Of a stretch of DNA of 64,000 nucleotides, positions 16,477 through 25,164 are shown piece by piece (the stretch's first letter is position 1; the number at the start of each line of letters is the position of its first letter). The DNA is from Desertimonas sp963732335. GTDB lineage: Bacteria > Actinomycetota > Acidimicrobiia > Acidimicrobiales > Ilumatobacteraceae. The DNA is taken from NCBI GenBank assembly GCA_963732335.1, contig CAVSZO010000039.1:62001-126000 (forward strand). The letters are read 5' to 3'. The notes beneath the pieces were generated by a model, which saw only the letters and a list, made by a program, of their open reading frames with translations, did not search any database and was not told the origin of the DNA. The position numbers and the translations under genes are program-made.

Positions 16477-18687
16477 TCAGGTTAGGTCGACGGTGGGGGT
16501 GCGGTCCCAGTAGCGCAGGGTCCGGCAGTGTTCGAGGAATGTAGCGATCGCTGCGTCACCGTCGAGCGCGACGTATCCGTCGTCGAGGTCGACAACGGCT
16601 TCGAGCAGGGACTGGGCTTCGGGCACGTAGCCGAGGTACTTGCAGTGGGCGTGGGCGTCGCTGATGAAGTCCTTGGTGGCGGCGTCCTTGGCGAGGAGGC
16701 CGGCCGCATCCGCCGTGGCGAGGATGACCACGGCGTCGTACAGGACCGATGGGCCGCCGTCGAGCTTCTGGTGGGCCGGCACGAGTTGTCCGTCGCTGGT
16801 GATGACGCCGCCGATTTGTGGGGCGACGAGTTCGACGAGTGCTCCTTCGGCGGTTGCCGCCTCGCGTAGCGATGCCAGCAGTGCCGCGTCGGTGCCGTCG
16901 GTGATCAATGCTCCAATCTTCCGGCCGATGAACCTGCTCGGCCCGTTGAGGACGATGCTCAGCGCCGGTGAAGGGGGCAGGTCGTTGATCGGCTGGCGGG
17001 CGGACACCGAAGGTTTGGGGAGCGGCTCGAGTCTCAGCCCATCGGCGACCCGTTGTGCGAAATCGTCGTCGACGTTGCGCAGGTTGGCGACCATCCGGGC
17101 GCGGATTCCGGGTTGCTCACACTTGCTCAGCTCGAACACGAAGGCGTCGACGATGTGGGCCTGTTCGACCGGTGTTTGGCTGATGTAGAACTGGCGGGCC
17201 TGGCTGTAATGGTCGGCGAACTTCTCCGAACGGACGCGTGCCTTGGTGCCGTCGATCGGCTCTTCGAAGCTGCGGAAGCCGCCGGCGGGGTCCTCCCGCG
17301 GCCCGGAACCGTCGCGGGACCACGAATTCGGCTCGTAATTCACCCGACCGACCGGATTCTGCATCGCCATGTGTCCGTCCTGCTGGAAGTGCGCAACGGG
17401 GCACTTCGGCGCGTTGACCGGAAGATGCGTGAAGTTCGGTCCGCCGAGCCGCTTCAGCTGGGTGTCGAGGTAGGAGAAGTTGCGGCCCTGGAGCAACGGA
17501 TCGTTGCTGAAGTCGATGCCGGGGACGATGTTCTGGGTGCAGAAGGCGACTTGCTCGGTCTCGGCGAAGAAGTTGTCGACGGTGCGGTCGAGTACGAGGC
17601 GGCCGACGCGGCGAACGGGCACGAGTTCCTCGGGAATGATCTTCGTGGCGTCGAGGACGTCGAAGTCGAAGGAGTCGGCGAACTCGTCGTCGAACAACTG
17701 CAGTCCGAGCTCCCACTCCGGGAAGTCGCCAGCATTGATGGCGTCCCACAGATCGCGGCGATGGAAGTCAGGGTCGGCACCGTTGATCTTCACCGCCTCG
17801 TTCCACACCACCGACTGCATGCCGAGCTTCGGCTTCCAGTGGAACTTCACGAACGTCGACTTGCCGGCAGCGTTGACGAGGCGGAAGGTGTGCACGCCGA
17901 ATCCCTCCATGAACCTGAAGGAGCGTGGGATCGCCCGGTCCGACATCGTCCACATCACCATGTGGGTGGCTTCGGGCATCAGCGAGATGAAGTCCCAGAA
18001 GTTGTCGTGCGCCGATTGGGCCTGGGGGAAGCCGCGATCGGGGGCCTGTTTGACGGAGTGGACGAGGTCGGGAAACTTGATCGCGTCCTGGATGAAGAAG
18101 ACCGGGATGTTGTTGCCAACGAGGTCGAAGTTGCCCTCTTGGGTGTACAGCTTGACGGCGAAGCCGCGGACATCGCGGGCCAGGTCGAAGGACCCCTTGT
18201 TGCCGGCGACCGTGGAGAAGCGCACAAATGCCGGTGTGCGTTCGCCTGGACGTTGAAGGAAGTCGGCCCGGGTGATGTCGCTGAGTGATTCGTACGGTTC
18301 GAAGAATCCATGGGCGCCGAAGCCGCGGGCATGGACGACACGTTCGGGGATCCGTTCGTGGTCGAAGTGGAAGATCTTCTCGCGGAAGTGGAAGTCCTCG
18401 AGCAACGATGGTCCACGGTTCGACGCCCGCAGCGTGTTCTGGTCGTCGGACACGGGAATGCCCTGTTGCGTCGTCAGTCGTTGCCCTCCGTCGGGCGCCG
18501 TCTGGTGGGTCTCACCGCCGGCACCGACCACCTCGATCAGGTCGGCGGCGGCGACGTCATCGGGGGCCGCGTCAACCGTCGGATCTGCCGGGCTCTCGTT
18601 CGTCGCCGCGACCGTCGCCGGGCTTCGCTTGGCGGCGGCAGGCTTCTTGCCAGCGGTCTTCTTGGGGGCGGTCTTCTTCGGGGCCAT
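16477..18687 (-). CDS. katE: Large-subunit catalase (HPII/KatE type) with Lys-rich N-tail
   Basis: 736 residues, the length of clade-2 large catalases. The N-terminus is a Lys/Ala/Pro tail (MAPKKTAPKKTAGKK...). The core has the distal His in 'RVVHARGFGAHG', Asn in 'LVGNNIPVFFIQD' and the haem-ligand Tyr motif 'FSYLDTQLKRLGGPNF'. The last ~150 residues are the flavodoxin/GATase-like domain typical of HPII ('RKIGALITDG'). It decomposes H2O2 in the cytosol. The start at 18687 is preferred over ATG 18696 because AAGGA lies 9 bp before it. GTTT-N16-GGGTAC lies 62 bp upstream. The histone-like tail is unusual and shared in style with the hemerythrin. Confidence 0.92.
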   Translation of the reverse strand: MAPKKTAPKKTAGKKPAAAKRSPATVAATNESPADPTVDAAPDDVAAADLIEVVGAGGETHQTAPDGGQRLTTQQGIPVSDDQNTLRASNRGPSLLEDFHFREKIFHFDHERIPERVVHARGFGAHGFFEPYESLSDITRADFLQRPGERTPAFVRFSTVAGNKGSFDLARDVRGFAVKLYTQEGNFDLVGNNIPVFFIQDAIKFPDLVHSVKQAPDRGFPQAQSAHDNFWDFISLMPEATHMVMWTMSDRAIPRSFRFMEGFGVHTFRLVNAAGKSTFVKFHWKPKLGMQSVVWNEAVKINGADPDFHRRDLWDAINAGDFPEWELGLQLFDDEFADSFDFDVLDATKIIPEELVPVRRVGRLVLDRTVDNFFAETEQVAFCTQNIVPGIDFSNDPLLQGRNFSYLDTQLKRLGGPNFTHLPVNAPKCPVAHFQQDGHMAMQNPVGRVNYEPNSWSRDGSGPREDPAGGFRSFEEPIDGTKARVRSEKFADHYSQARQFYISQTPVEQAHIVDAFVFELSKCEQPGIRARMVANLRNVDDDFAQRVADGLRLEPLPKPSVSARQPINDLPPSPALSIVLNGPSRFIGRKIGALITDGTDAALLASLREAATAEGALVELVAPQIGGVITSDGQLVPAHQKLDGGPSVLYDAVVILATADAAGLLAKDAATKDFISDAHAHCKYLGYVPEAQSLLEAVVDLDDGYVALDGDAAIATFLEHCRTLRYWDRTPTVDLT

Positions 18688-18748
18688 AGCCACCATTCCT
18701 TACGTCGGGACGTCGAGAACCGTCGGCGCGCCGCGGTCAGCGTGCCGA

Positions 18749-18774
18749 GTACCCGAAAGTCGCCGAACGGAAAC
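18749..18774 (-). promoter_or_regulatory. SigB-like promoter of katE
   Basis: Minus strand GTTT (18774-18771), 16 bp, GGGTAC (18754-18749): the best match in the window to an actinobacterial SigB/SigF promoter, 62 bp from the catalase start. Confidence 0.6.
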
Positions 18775-18833
18775 GGGCGGTCGGCGAGCGGCGCTGGTTG
18801 GGAGACGCCACAGTCGGGAACCAGGGGAATTCG

Positions 18834-19283
18834 ATGGCGTACACCAGCAGGGACTTCGAGGCCGGCGCGAGGGAAGCTTTCGCCGTACTCATCGATCCGG
18901 AGACATACCCTCGCTGGCTCGTCGGGGCCCAAGCGATTCGAAGCGTTGACCCGACGTGGCCCAAGCAGGGCAGCAAGTTCCACCACGTCGTCGGGTTCGG
19001 CCCACTGCGTCTCGCCGACAGCAGCGAGGTGCTCGAGATCGATGAATCAGCGATGATGTTGCGGCTCGAGGTCCGCGCCCGTCCGCTGATCGCCGCCGTG
19101 GCGACGTTCCGAGTGATCGGGACCGACAGTCGTTGCGTGATCACGCTCGAAGAGGAGCCGGCGTCGAGGACGATTGGCAACCTCGTTCGACCGGTGATGG
19201 ATCCGGCGACCCACGTGCGCAACCATCGCTCGTTGCGCCGCCTGGCGCACGTCATCGAACAGCGTTATGGCGACTCGTGCTGA
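18834..19283 (+). CDS. SRPBCC-fold protein (START-like)
   Basis: 149 residues from ATG 18834 (AGGGGAA 5-11 bp upstream). 'REAFAVLIDPETYPRWLVGAQAIRSVDP' and 'GSKFHHVVGFGPLRLADSSEVLEID' fit the polyketide-cyclase/dehydrase SRPBCC superfamily, which binds hydrophobic ligands. It is divergent from katE and its 3' end overlaps the convergent DUF2254 gene by 32 bp. The ligand is unknown. Confidence 0.75.
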   Translation: MAYTSRDFEAGAREAFAVLIDPETYPRWLVGAQAIRSVDPTWPKQGSKFHHVVGFGPLRLADSSEVLEIDESAMMLRLEVRARPLIAAVATFRVIGTDSRCVITLEEEPASRTIGNLVRPVMDPATHVRNHRSLRRLAHVIEQRYGDSC

Positions 19284-20523
19284 TCGCGACGCCGATCCCC
19301 TGGGAGTCAGGACTGAGTGCAACGTCGGTGTCGCGTTCGTCCCGATCGAGTTGCCGTCCGGCGTCGTTGATCAGGTCGAGCTGTTCGAGCAACACCGCCC
19401 TGCGCTCGGCGGGCGCAAGTTCGAGGAGGTCGTCAAGAGCGGCGATGAGCCGCCTCGTCACCTGCGGTGACTCTGTACCCGCAAGACGAATCTCGCTAAA
19501 AGCCAGCCGCACGTACGCATCCCACTGCATGACCGGGACGGTCAACCGCAACTGTCCACGGTCGTCGTGGTAGCGGCCGTCCGGAATCGCCCGCACGGCG
19601 AGTTGGCGGAGCCCGTCATGAAGTCGGTCGATCGCCTGCACGGCAGTCGTCGGATCGAGGAACGGCGAGTCGGACAATGCTCGCTCGGCCATGTCGACAA
19701 GCATCCGGAATCCGTAGGCGACGTCCTCGTCCAACGTCCGTTCCAGCGCCGACGACAGCGCGTCCACGGCGGCCTCGGCGTCCAAGTGTTCAGTCGGACC
19801 TTCAACTCGCATCAGTGGGGCACCAGCGGCGACGAACTCACCAAGTGCGGGGACCACGTGAAGCGTGCACTGTCCATCGGACGCCAGCTCCACGAGCCGC
19901 TCCCGGTCAATGCCGGTGAGGACCCCTGACTTCGGTGCCGTGATGACATGCGGATCGACGACCTCGGCGACGAGTCGCTCGGGATAGTGGACATCGAGCA
20001 GACGTCGGGTGTCGTTGCCGACGAGTTCGATCAATGCCGACACACGCAGCGATCGGCCGATGTGATCCACGTACAGCACGAGCATGGCGATGCTTGTCAG
20101 CACCAGTACGTAGCCGACGGCGATTGCCACACCGGGGACTTGGCCGTCACCTTCGAACTGCACTTCGCGCATCGCGATCATGGCATGAGCGAACGTGGCC
20201 ACGAACAGACCGATCGACAGCTGGCTGGGCCGGTCGCGCAGGAACGTCTGCACGATCCTCGGCGAGAACTGGCCCATCGCCAACTGCACTACGACCATCG
20301 TGATCGTGAGCACCAACGTCGCCAACGACACCATCGACACCGCGATGGTCGTCAAGATCGCCAGCGCTGCGTCTGGTCCACCCGTCATCCACGACGGAAT
20401 CACCTCGAAGCCGAAGGCACGGTCGATGGCCACCGTTCCCAGCGACAACACGATCCCGCCGAGGACGCACATCACCGGAATGAACCACAGGGCCGAGCGC
20501 ACTCCCGTCGACGGAGAAGCCAT
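19252..20523 (-). CDS. DUF2254 membrane protein
   Basis: 423 residues with four N-terminal membrane helices ('ALWFIPVMCVLGGIVLSLG', 'ALAILTTIAVSMVSLATLVLTITMVVVQLAMGQFSPRIV', 'LFVATFAHAMIAM', 'GYVLVLTSIAMLVLYVDHI'). The motif 'QLAMGQFSPRIVQTFLRDRPSQ' is highly characteristic of DUF2254. A long soluble C-terminal half follows. Function is unknown. It starts 9 bp after the degraded Rieske-type gene, suggesting a former operon. Confidence 0.87.
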   Translation of the reverse strand: MASPSTGVRSALWFIPVMCVLGGIVLSLGTVAIDRAFGFEVIPSWMTGGPDAALAILTTIAVSMVSLATLVLTITMVVVQLAMGQFSPRIVQTFLRDRPSQLSIGLFVATFAHAMIAMREVQFEGDGQVPGVAIAVGYVLVLTSIAMLVLYVDHIGRSLRVSALIELVGNDTRRLLDVHYPERLVAEVVDPHVITAPKSGVLTGIDRERLVELASDGQCTLHVVPALGEFVAAGAPLMRVEGPTEHLDAEAAVDALSSALERTLDEDVAYGFRMLVDMAERALSDSPFLDPTTAVQAIDRLHDGLRQLAVRAIPDGRYHDDRGQLRLTVPVMQWDAYVRLAFSEIRLAGTESPQVTRRLIAALDDLLELAPAERRAVLLEQLDLINDAGRQLDRDERDTDVALSPDSQGIGVAISTSRHNAVR

Positions 20524-20532
20524 AGATGCTCC

Positions 20533-20888
20533 TTACCGCTCCTCACTGGAGACGTCGAACCGTCGTAGATCCCACACCGCTGGTCCTTGCACGGGGCCGG
20601 TGTGGTCGAAGCGGGAGCCGTCACACGGGCAGTCCCAGGTGGCTTCGGAGGCGTTCCAGCGCACGGCGCAGCCCAGATGAGTGCAGGTGAGGCTCACGGC
20701 ACGAACGGCACCGGCTTGGTCGCGGCAGGCGCCGCCTACCTTGAAGTTGTCGCGTACGAGGCGGGCGACCGCGCGGTGATCGCCCACGCGGCTTGGCCGG
20801 CACCGATGAGGGTGGCGCCGGGGTCGTCGACGAAGCGCCGCAGCGCACGGTCTGAGGTCACGACCGTCGCACTCGGAATCTCGGCCAC
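20533..20888 (-). pseudogene. Degraded Rieske [2Fe-2S]-domain protein
   Basis: The 3' part (from about 20787) encodes 'RLVRDNFKVGGACRDQAGAVRAVSLTCTHLGCAVRWNASEATWDCPCDGSRFDHTG...QGPAVWDL', a Rieske domain as found at the C-terminus of FAD-dependent oxidoreductases. The first C-x-H motif (CTH) is present, but the second is C-P-C-D instead of C-P-C-H, so one histidine cluster ligand is missing. Upstream, codon use and similarity continue in another frame (from GTG 20888), so the reading frame is also broken. The large FAD domain normally preceding it is absent. I regard it as a relic. Confidence 0.55.
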
Positions 20889-20922
20889 GCGTCGTTGACC
20901 CCAGACGCGGCACCGCTGCTCG

Positions 20923-21531
20923 TCAGTCCGACTTGGCCATGTTGTCGCGTGCGTTCTTGGCGCGGGCTGCACCGATCGCCGTCTTCACGCTCTTCTGCTC
21001 CTCGGGTGGCGGCAGCACTGCAGGCAGGCCGAGCGCCTCCATCCACAACTCGCGGGTCCAGCCGGTGGTGTGATAGAGGTGCTCGTCTTCCTCCTCCTCG
21101 ACCTCGTCACAGGCCGCCGAAATCGCCTTGGCAGCAGGCCCGGTGGCCTTCTCGCTCACCGTACGGAGCAGCTCCCAGTTGAGGTGATCCTTCGTTTCAG
21201 CGTTCACGACGCTCTCACCGGCCACGAGCTGGGCAGCTTCGGGAGGACCCGAGGCCAGCGCCATCTCCATCGCCGTCACCAGCGACTCGCCGATATGGCG
21301 AACCACGGCGCGGCCCGGAGTTTCCGCCGATGGATCGAGCCCGAGCTCGCCGAACAGCGTCTCGAGGACGGCGTGGTGATTCTGGGTCTGTTCGAGGTAC
21401 TCCTCCCATTCCTTCTCGAGGTCATCGTTGACGGCACACTTGATGGCCGTCTCGTAGACGGCGAGACCGCCGACCTCGGTCTCCAACGCTTGGTAGAGGA
21501 GTTCGTGGAGCTGTTCGTCCTTCACTCGCAT
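20923..21531 (-). CDS. Ferritin-like helical protein
   Basis: 202 residues from ATG 21531. 'LYQALETEVGGLAVYETAIKCAVNDDLEKEWEEYLEQTQNHHAVLETLFGELGLDP' has the Glu...His spacing of ferritin-like/rubrerythrin helices, repeated in 'ETKDHLNWELLR' and 'EEEEDEHLYHTTGWTRELW'. A di-iron or structural role in stress resistance is likely. The start overlaps the csbD stop (TGATG), so the two are co-translated under the csbD promoter. No closer family recognised. Confidence 0.7.
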   Translation of the reverse strand: MRVKDEQLHELLYQALETEVGGLAVYETAIKCAVNDDLEKEWEEYLEQTQNHHAVLETLFGELGLDPSAETPGRAVVRHIGESLVTAMEMALASGPPEAAQLVAGESVVNAETKDHLNWELLRTVSEKATGPAAKAISAACDEVEEEEDEHLYHTTGWTRELWMEALGLPAVLPPPEEQKSVKTAIGAARAKNARDNMAKSD

Positions 21532-21692
21532 CAGTCCTTGCCGGTGAGTTTGTCCTTGGCCGTGTCGACCGCTTCCTTGGCCTTGCCGGCGACCTTGTCG
21601 ATCTTGCCTTCGCGTTCGAGATCCTTGTCGTCGGTGAGGTCGCCAACGGCCTCCTTGATGTGGCCCTTGGCCTTGTCTGCGTTCGCGGACAT
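21531..21692 (-). CDS. CsbD-family stress protein
   Basis: 53 residues, read directly from the sequence: it begins MSANADKAKGHIKEAVGDL and ends DTAKDKLTGKD, with the internal 'GKIDKVAGKAKEAV' repeat. This is the compact CsbD pattern of small highly charged proteins induced by SigB. AAAGGA lies 7 bp before the ATG. GGAT-N16-GGGTAC lies 50 bp upstream. It is coupled to the ferritin-like gene by overlapping codons. Confidence 0.9.
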   Translation of the reverse strand: MSANADKAKGHIKEAVGDLTDDKDLEREGKIDKVAGKAKEAVDTAKDKLTGKD

Positions 21693-21741
21693 GCGCATTT
21701 CCTTTCGTCGATGACCCCGGCGATGCTGGGTCGGCCAACCC

Positions 21742-21767
21742 GTACCCGTTGGCTCGTCGCACCATCC
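21742..21767 (-). promoter_or_regulatory. SigB-like promoter of csbD
   Basis: Minus strand GGAT (21767-21764), 16 bp, GGGTAC (21747-21742). It sits in the 81-bp gap after the upstream glycoside hydrolase gene. Confidence 0.5.
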
Positions 21768-21773
21768 CTGTGG

Positions 21774-23447
21774 CTATGGCGGCGCGATGTGGTCTGGTGG
21801 GATCAGCCGGTACCACCGGTAGCCGAACGCTTCGAGGGTCAGCTCAACGGACTTGTCGTCGAGTGTTTCGAATGCCGGCCGCTCGTCGAGGAGGTCGTCG
21901 AGGCGCGCTCCGTCGTCGACTGCGTCGAGATCGATTCGAACATGGCATGGCTCTGTGGCGAGGTTGTGGACGGCGATCACCGTGCCGCCGTCCCAGTCGC
22001 AGCGGTGGGCGACGACGGCAGGGACGTTTGACGTCAGCAGTCGCCAGTCGCCCCACGCCAGTTCGGGGGTCTCGCGTCGGCGGCGGATCAACCGTTCCAT
22101 CCAGTTGAGGAGCGAGTCGTTGTCGCGACGTTGGGCGGCGACGTTGACGGCGAGTGGGCCGTACTGTCCCTCGACTACTGGCCGGCGCAGGCGGGAGGGC
22201 CGGGCGGTGGAGAATCCGCCGTTGCGGTCGTCGCTCCATTGCATCGGGGAGCGCACGCTGGCGCGTCCGTCGATCGCGAGGTTCTCGGCCATGCCGATTT
22301 CCTCGCCGTAGAACAGCACGGGAGTGCCCGGGAGGGAGAACATCAGGCTGTAGGCCATGCGGATCCGTTGGGCGTCGCCGCCGAACATCGATGGCAGGCG
22401 TCGGCGGAGACCGCGGCCGAACAGCTGCATCTCTTCGTCCGGTCCGAAGGCGGCGAACACCTCGTCGCGCTCTTTGTCGGTCAGTTTGTCGAGCGTCAGC
22501 TCGTCGTGGTTGCGCAGGAAGTTGGCGTACTGCTGATCGTCGGTTTGGCGCACAGTGTTCGTCAAGGCGGCGGCGAGGGCCGTGGCGTCTTGGCGGGCGA
22601 AGGAGAGATACGTCGCCTGCATCAACGGGAAGTTGAAGAGCAGTTGGACTTCGTCGCCGTCGGCGCCGCCGAAGTAGTGGGGTAGATCGTCGGCCGGCAG
22701 GTTGACCTCACCGAGCAGGAGGGCGTCGCCGCGTCGCCGGGCGACGAACGACCGCAGGTCGCGGAGGAAGTCGTGCGGGTCGAGTTCGACGTCGCCGGCG
22801 ATCCCGCCGGTTTCCAGCAGGAACGGGACGGCGTCCATGCGGAAGCCGTCGACGCCGAGCTCGAGCCAGAAGCCGATGACCTTGGCGATCTCGTCGCGCA
22901 CTCTCGGGTTGCCGATGTTGAGGTCGGGCTGATGGGAGTAGAAGTGATGGAGGTAGTACTGCCCGGCCTTGTCGTCGTAGGTCCAGATGCTTTCTTCGGC
23001 GTCGGGGAAGACGACTTCTGCCTTCGGCTTGTCCGGGGGTTTGTCGGCCCACACGTAGAAGTCACGGAACTCTGAGGTTCGGCTGGCGCGTGCGGCGCGG
23101 AACCATGGATGGCGATCCGAGGTGTGGTTGACGACGAGGTCGATGATCACCCGCAGGCCCCGGTCCTTGGCGGTGCGTACGAGGGCGACGAAGTCGCCGA
23201 GCGAGCCGAGCCTGCTGTCGACGCCGTAGTAGTCGGTGATGTCGTAGCCATCGTCGCGGTTCGGCGAGGGTTGGAAGGGCATCAACCAAATGCAGCTGAT
23301 GCCGAGTCCGGCGAGGTAGTCGACTCGTTCGGTGAGCCCGGTCAGGTCGCCGATTCCGTCGCCGTTCCAGTCGAAGAACGTCTCGACATCGAGGCAATAG
23401 ATCACCGCGGTCTTCCACCACAGGTCGCTCGTCCTGGCGTTGCTCAC
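21774..23447 (-). CDS. Trehalose-synthase-like alpha-amylase (GH13)
   Basis: 557 residues from GTG 23447. 'AVIYCLDVETFFDWNGDGIGDLTGLTERVDYLAGLGISCIWLMPFQPSPNRDDGYDITDYYGVD' is the TreS-type start. GH13 motifs are DLVVNHTS, the nucleophile Asp in 'VDGFRMDAVPF', acid Glu in 'LLLGEVNL' and Asp in 'FLRNHDELT'; 'SLPGTPVLFYGEEIGM' follows. TreS interconverts maltose and trehalose, but members of this shorter group can be hydrolases. The start overlaps the stop of the upstream LLM gene (GTGA). Both are probably read from a SigB-like promoter, fitting a compatible-solute role. Confidence 0.82.
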   Translation of the reverse strand: MSNARTSDLWWKTAVIYCLDVETFFDWNGDGIGDLTGLTERVDYLAGLGISCIWLMPFQPSPNRDDGYDITDYYGVDSRLGSLGDFVALVRTAKDRGLRVIIDLVVNHTSDRHPWFRAARASRTSEFRDFYVWADKPPDKPKAEVVFPDAEESIWTYDDKAGQYYLHHFYSHQPDLNIGNPRVRDEIAKVIGFWLELGVDGFRMDAVPFLLETGGIAGDVELDPHDFLRDLRSFVARRRGDALLLGEVNLPADDLPHYFGGADGDEVQLLFNFPLMQATYLSFARQDATALAAALTNTVRQTDDQQYANFLRNHDELTLDKLTDKERDEVFAAFGPDEEMQLFGRGLRRRLPSMFGGDAQRIRMAYSLMFSLPGTPVLFYGEEIGMAENLAIDGRASVRSPMQWSDDRNGGFSTARPSRLRRPVVEGQYGPLAVNVAAQRRDNDSLLNWMERLIRRRRETPELAWGDWRLLTSNVPAVVAHRCDWDGGTVIAVHNLATEPCHVRIDLDAVDDGARLDDLLDERPAFETLDDKSVELTLEAFGYRWYRLIPPDHIAPP

Positions 23448-24412
23448 GAGCGGAACTCCGGCAGCACTCGATCGGCGAACACTTCGATGAAGCGCTCCTG
23501 TTCGACACCCTGGCCGACCTGGTGGAGAAACAACCGATCGACGCCGAGGTCGGCGATCTCCTGCAGCCATTCGATGTGCCGCTTGACATCGGCGGAGACA
23601 AGTACGCCGGTGGCGACGTCGTCGGGGCGGACCCAACGACCGGCCTCGTCGAACTGCTCTGGCGATTCGAGGTTCCAGGCGAGCTCCGGGCCGAACACGC
23701 AGTTGCGCCACTGGTCATGGGCGACAGCGAGGGCGGTGGCGTCGTCTTGCGCCCACGACAGGTGCACCTGCACGGCCACGGGCTTGGCTGTTCCGCCGCC
23801 GTCACGAAAGGCGTCGATGACCCGGCGCAAGGCCTCGGCCGGTTGGTTCACCGTGATCAGGCCGTCGGCCCAGCCGCCGACTCGTCGAGCAGTCTGCTCA
23901 CTGACCGCTGCGCCGAACAACGGAGGGGGCCGCGTCGGAAGGCTCCACAGCTTGGCCCGGTCGACACGGACGAGGCCATCGTGAGACACCTCCTCGCCGC
24001 GTAACAGGGCGCGGATCACCTCGACACACTCGAGGAGACGGGCATCGCGCTGCGGTTTCGCCGGCCATCCGTCGCCGGTGACGTGCTCGTTGAGCGCCTC
24101 GCCAGAGCCAAGCGCTGCCCAGAAGCGGTCGGGAAAGAGGTCGCCGAGCGTGGCGATCGCCTGGGCGACGATCACCGGGTGGTAGCGCTGGCCCGGCGCA
24201 GTCACGACACCGAATGGCACCGTCGATGCCTGCATTGCCGCGCCGAGCCACGACCAGGCGTGCCCGGAATGACCCTGACGCTCGCTCCACGGAGCAAGGT
24301 GATCGGAGCACATCGCCGCTCGAAACCCTGCGGCCTCGGCAGCCACCACGGCATCGCGCAGCCGCGACGGCGTGAACTGCTCGTGAGACGCGTGGAAGCC
24401 AAGGATTGGCAC
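23444..24412 (-). CDS. LLM-family flavoprotein (TIGR03885-like)
   Basis: 322 residues from GTG 24412, luciferase-like TIM barrel: 'FRAAMCSDHLAPWSERQGHSGHAWSWLGAAMQAS' and 'FGVVTAPGQRYHPVIVAQAIATLGDLFPDRFWAALGSGEALNEHVTG'. This pattern matches the TIGR03885 group, thought to use FMN rather than F420. Its stop overlaps the start of the trehalose-synthase-like gene, an association I recall as recurrent in this family. The substrate is unknown. GCAT-N16-GGGTAC ends 8 bp before the start codon, so the transcript would be almost leaderless. Confidence 0.75.
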   Translation of the reverse strand: MPILGFHASHEQFTPSRLRDAVVAAEAAGFRAAMCSDHLAPWSERQGHSGHAWSWLGAAMQASTVPFGVVTAPGQRYHPVIVAQAIATLGDLFPDRFWAALGSGEALNEHVTGDGWPAKPQRDARLLECVEVIRALLRGEEVSHDGLVRVDRAKLWSLPTRPPPLFGAAVSEQTARRVGGWADGLITVNQPAEALRRVIDAFRDGGGTAKPVAVQVHLSWAQDDATALAVAHDQWRNCVFGPELAWNLESPEQFDEAGRWVRPDDVATGVLVSADVKRHIEWLQEIADLGVDRLFLHQVGQGVEQERFIEVFADRVLPEFRS

Positions 24413-24420
24413 GCCAACTC

Positions 24421-24446
24421 GTACCCGTCGCAGCCGCCTCTGATGC
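24421..24446 (-). promoter_or_regulatory. SigB-like promoter of the LLM-trehalose synthase operon
   Basis: Minus strand GCAT (24446-24443), 16 bp, GGGTAC (24426-24421). The next start codon is 8 bp away. Confidence 0.45.
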
Positions 24447-24592
24447 CTTGGAAGTCGGCAGCGCGCCGATCAGCTGGCGGGCTCGGCGGTTTCGAGAACG
24501 AAGACGCGCCACCGGTGCCAGCGCCGGCTCGCGTCGTCTTGGCGGGTGTCCCGATGTGGGTCACCAGAGTTCACTGTGTCTCGGCGGTCCGA

Positions 24593-24970
24593 TCAACGTA
24601 CGGTGGAACGAGTCGCCGCGCGCGATGCTGGGTTCGGTTCATCGGGCACGGCCGAGTGGCGGTCGGCGGTGTCGAGTGTTGTTTCGGTAACGAGTTTGTC
24701 GACGACACGTTGTTCGACTGGTGCCTGTTCGGCCCGTTGGGCTTCTTGCTCTTGCTTGACCTCTACTCTGGCAGCTTGCCAGGCTGACCAGTGGCCCGAA
24801 ACGAGTGCCCACAGCGACAACGCAGCAACGTAGGCGACCGATGAGATCCACCCGGTGACGAGTGAGATCGGGATCATGGCGATCCAGAAGACGGTCAGCC
24901 AGCCGTTGACGCGGCGCATGAACACGGGGTTGCCCTGGATCGACGCCCACAAGGAGCGGATGACGTTCAT
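24593..24970 (-). CDS. Small membrane protein with two helices
   Basis: 125 residues. 'MNVIRSLWASIQGNPVFMRRVNGWLTVFWIAMIPISLVTGWISSVAYVAALSLWALVSGHWSAWQAARVE' gives two TM helices, then a charged cytosolic tail rich in Glu/Gln/Arg. GGAGAG is 7 bp before the ATG. No family recognised. A truncated relative of the first 20 residues (W-A-S-I-Q-G-x-P-V-x-M-R-R-V) occurs at 42513-42683 next to the second stress module. Confidence 0.7.
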   Translation of the reverse strand: MNVIRSLWASIQGNPVFMRRVNGWLTVFWIAMIPISLVTGWISSVAYVAALSLWALVSGHWSAWQAARVEVKQEQEAQRAEQAPVEQRVVDKLVTETTLDTADRHSAVPDEPNPASRAATRSTVR

Positions 24971-25113
24971 CGACGTTCTCTCCGAAGTTGCCGCCCGCGG
25001 CGGGTGTCAAGGGGCCGAGACATATCGGTGGTTCGCCGTACTTGCGCAAAGCAACGTTGCCATGACGCCTCCTGTGGCAGACCGGTTGGCCGGAGTAGAT
25101 CATTCGAGGTAAT

Positions 25114-25150
25114 CACCCTCGCGGGCGGTTGACCACACCCCTGCGGGTGT
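25114..25150 (+). promoter_or_regulatory. Promoter/operator region of the response regulator
   Basis: GGTT (25127-25130), 14 bp, GGGTGT (25145-25150) is a variant SigB-like promoter. It is overlaid by a perfect inverted repeat ACACCC-CTGC-GGGTGT (25135-25150), with a near copy CACCC-TCGC-GGGCG at 25114-25127, 22 bp (two helix turns) upstream. The pair could instead be a regulator-binding site. Confidence 0.4.
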
Positions 25151-25164
25151 TTAACGTCTGTGAC

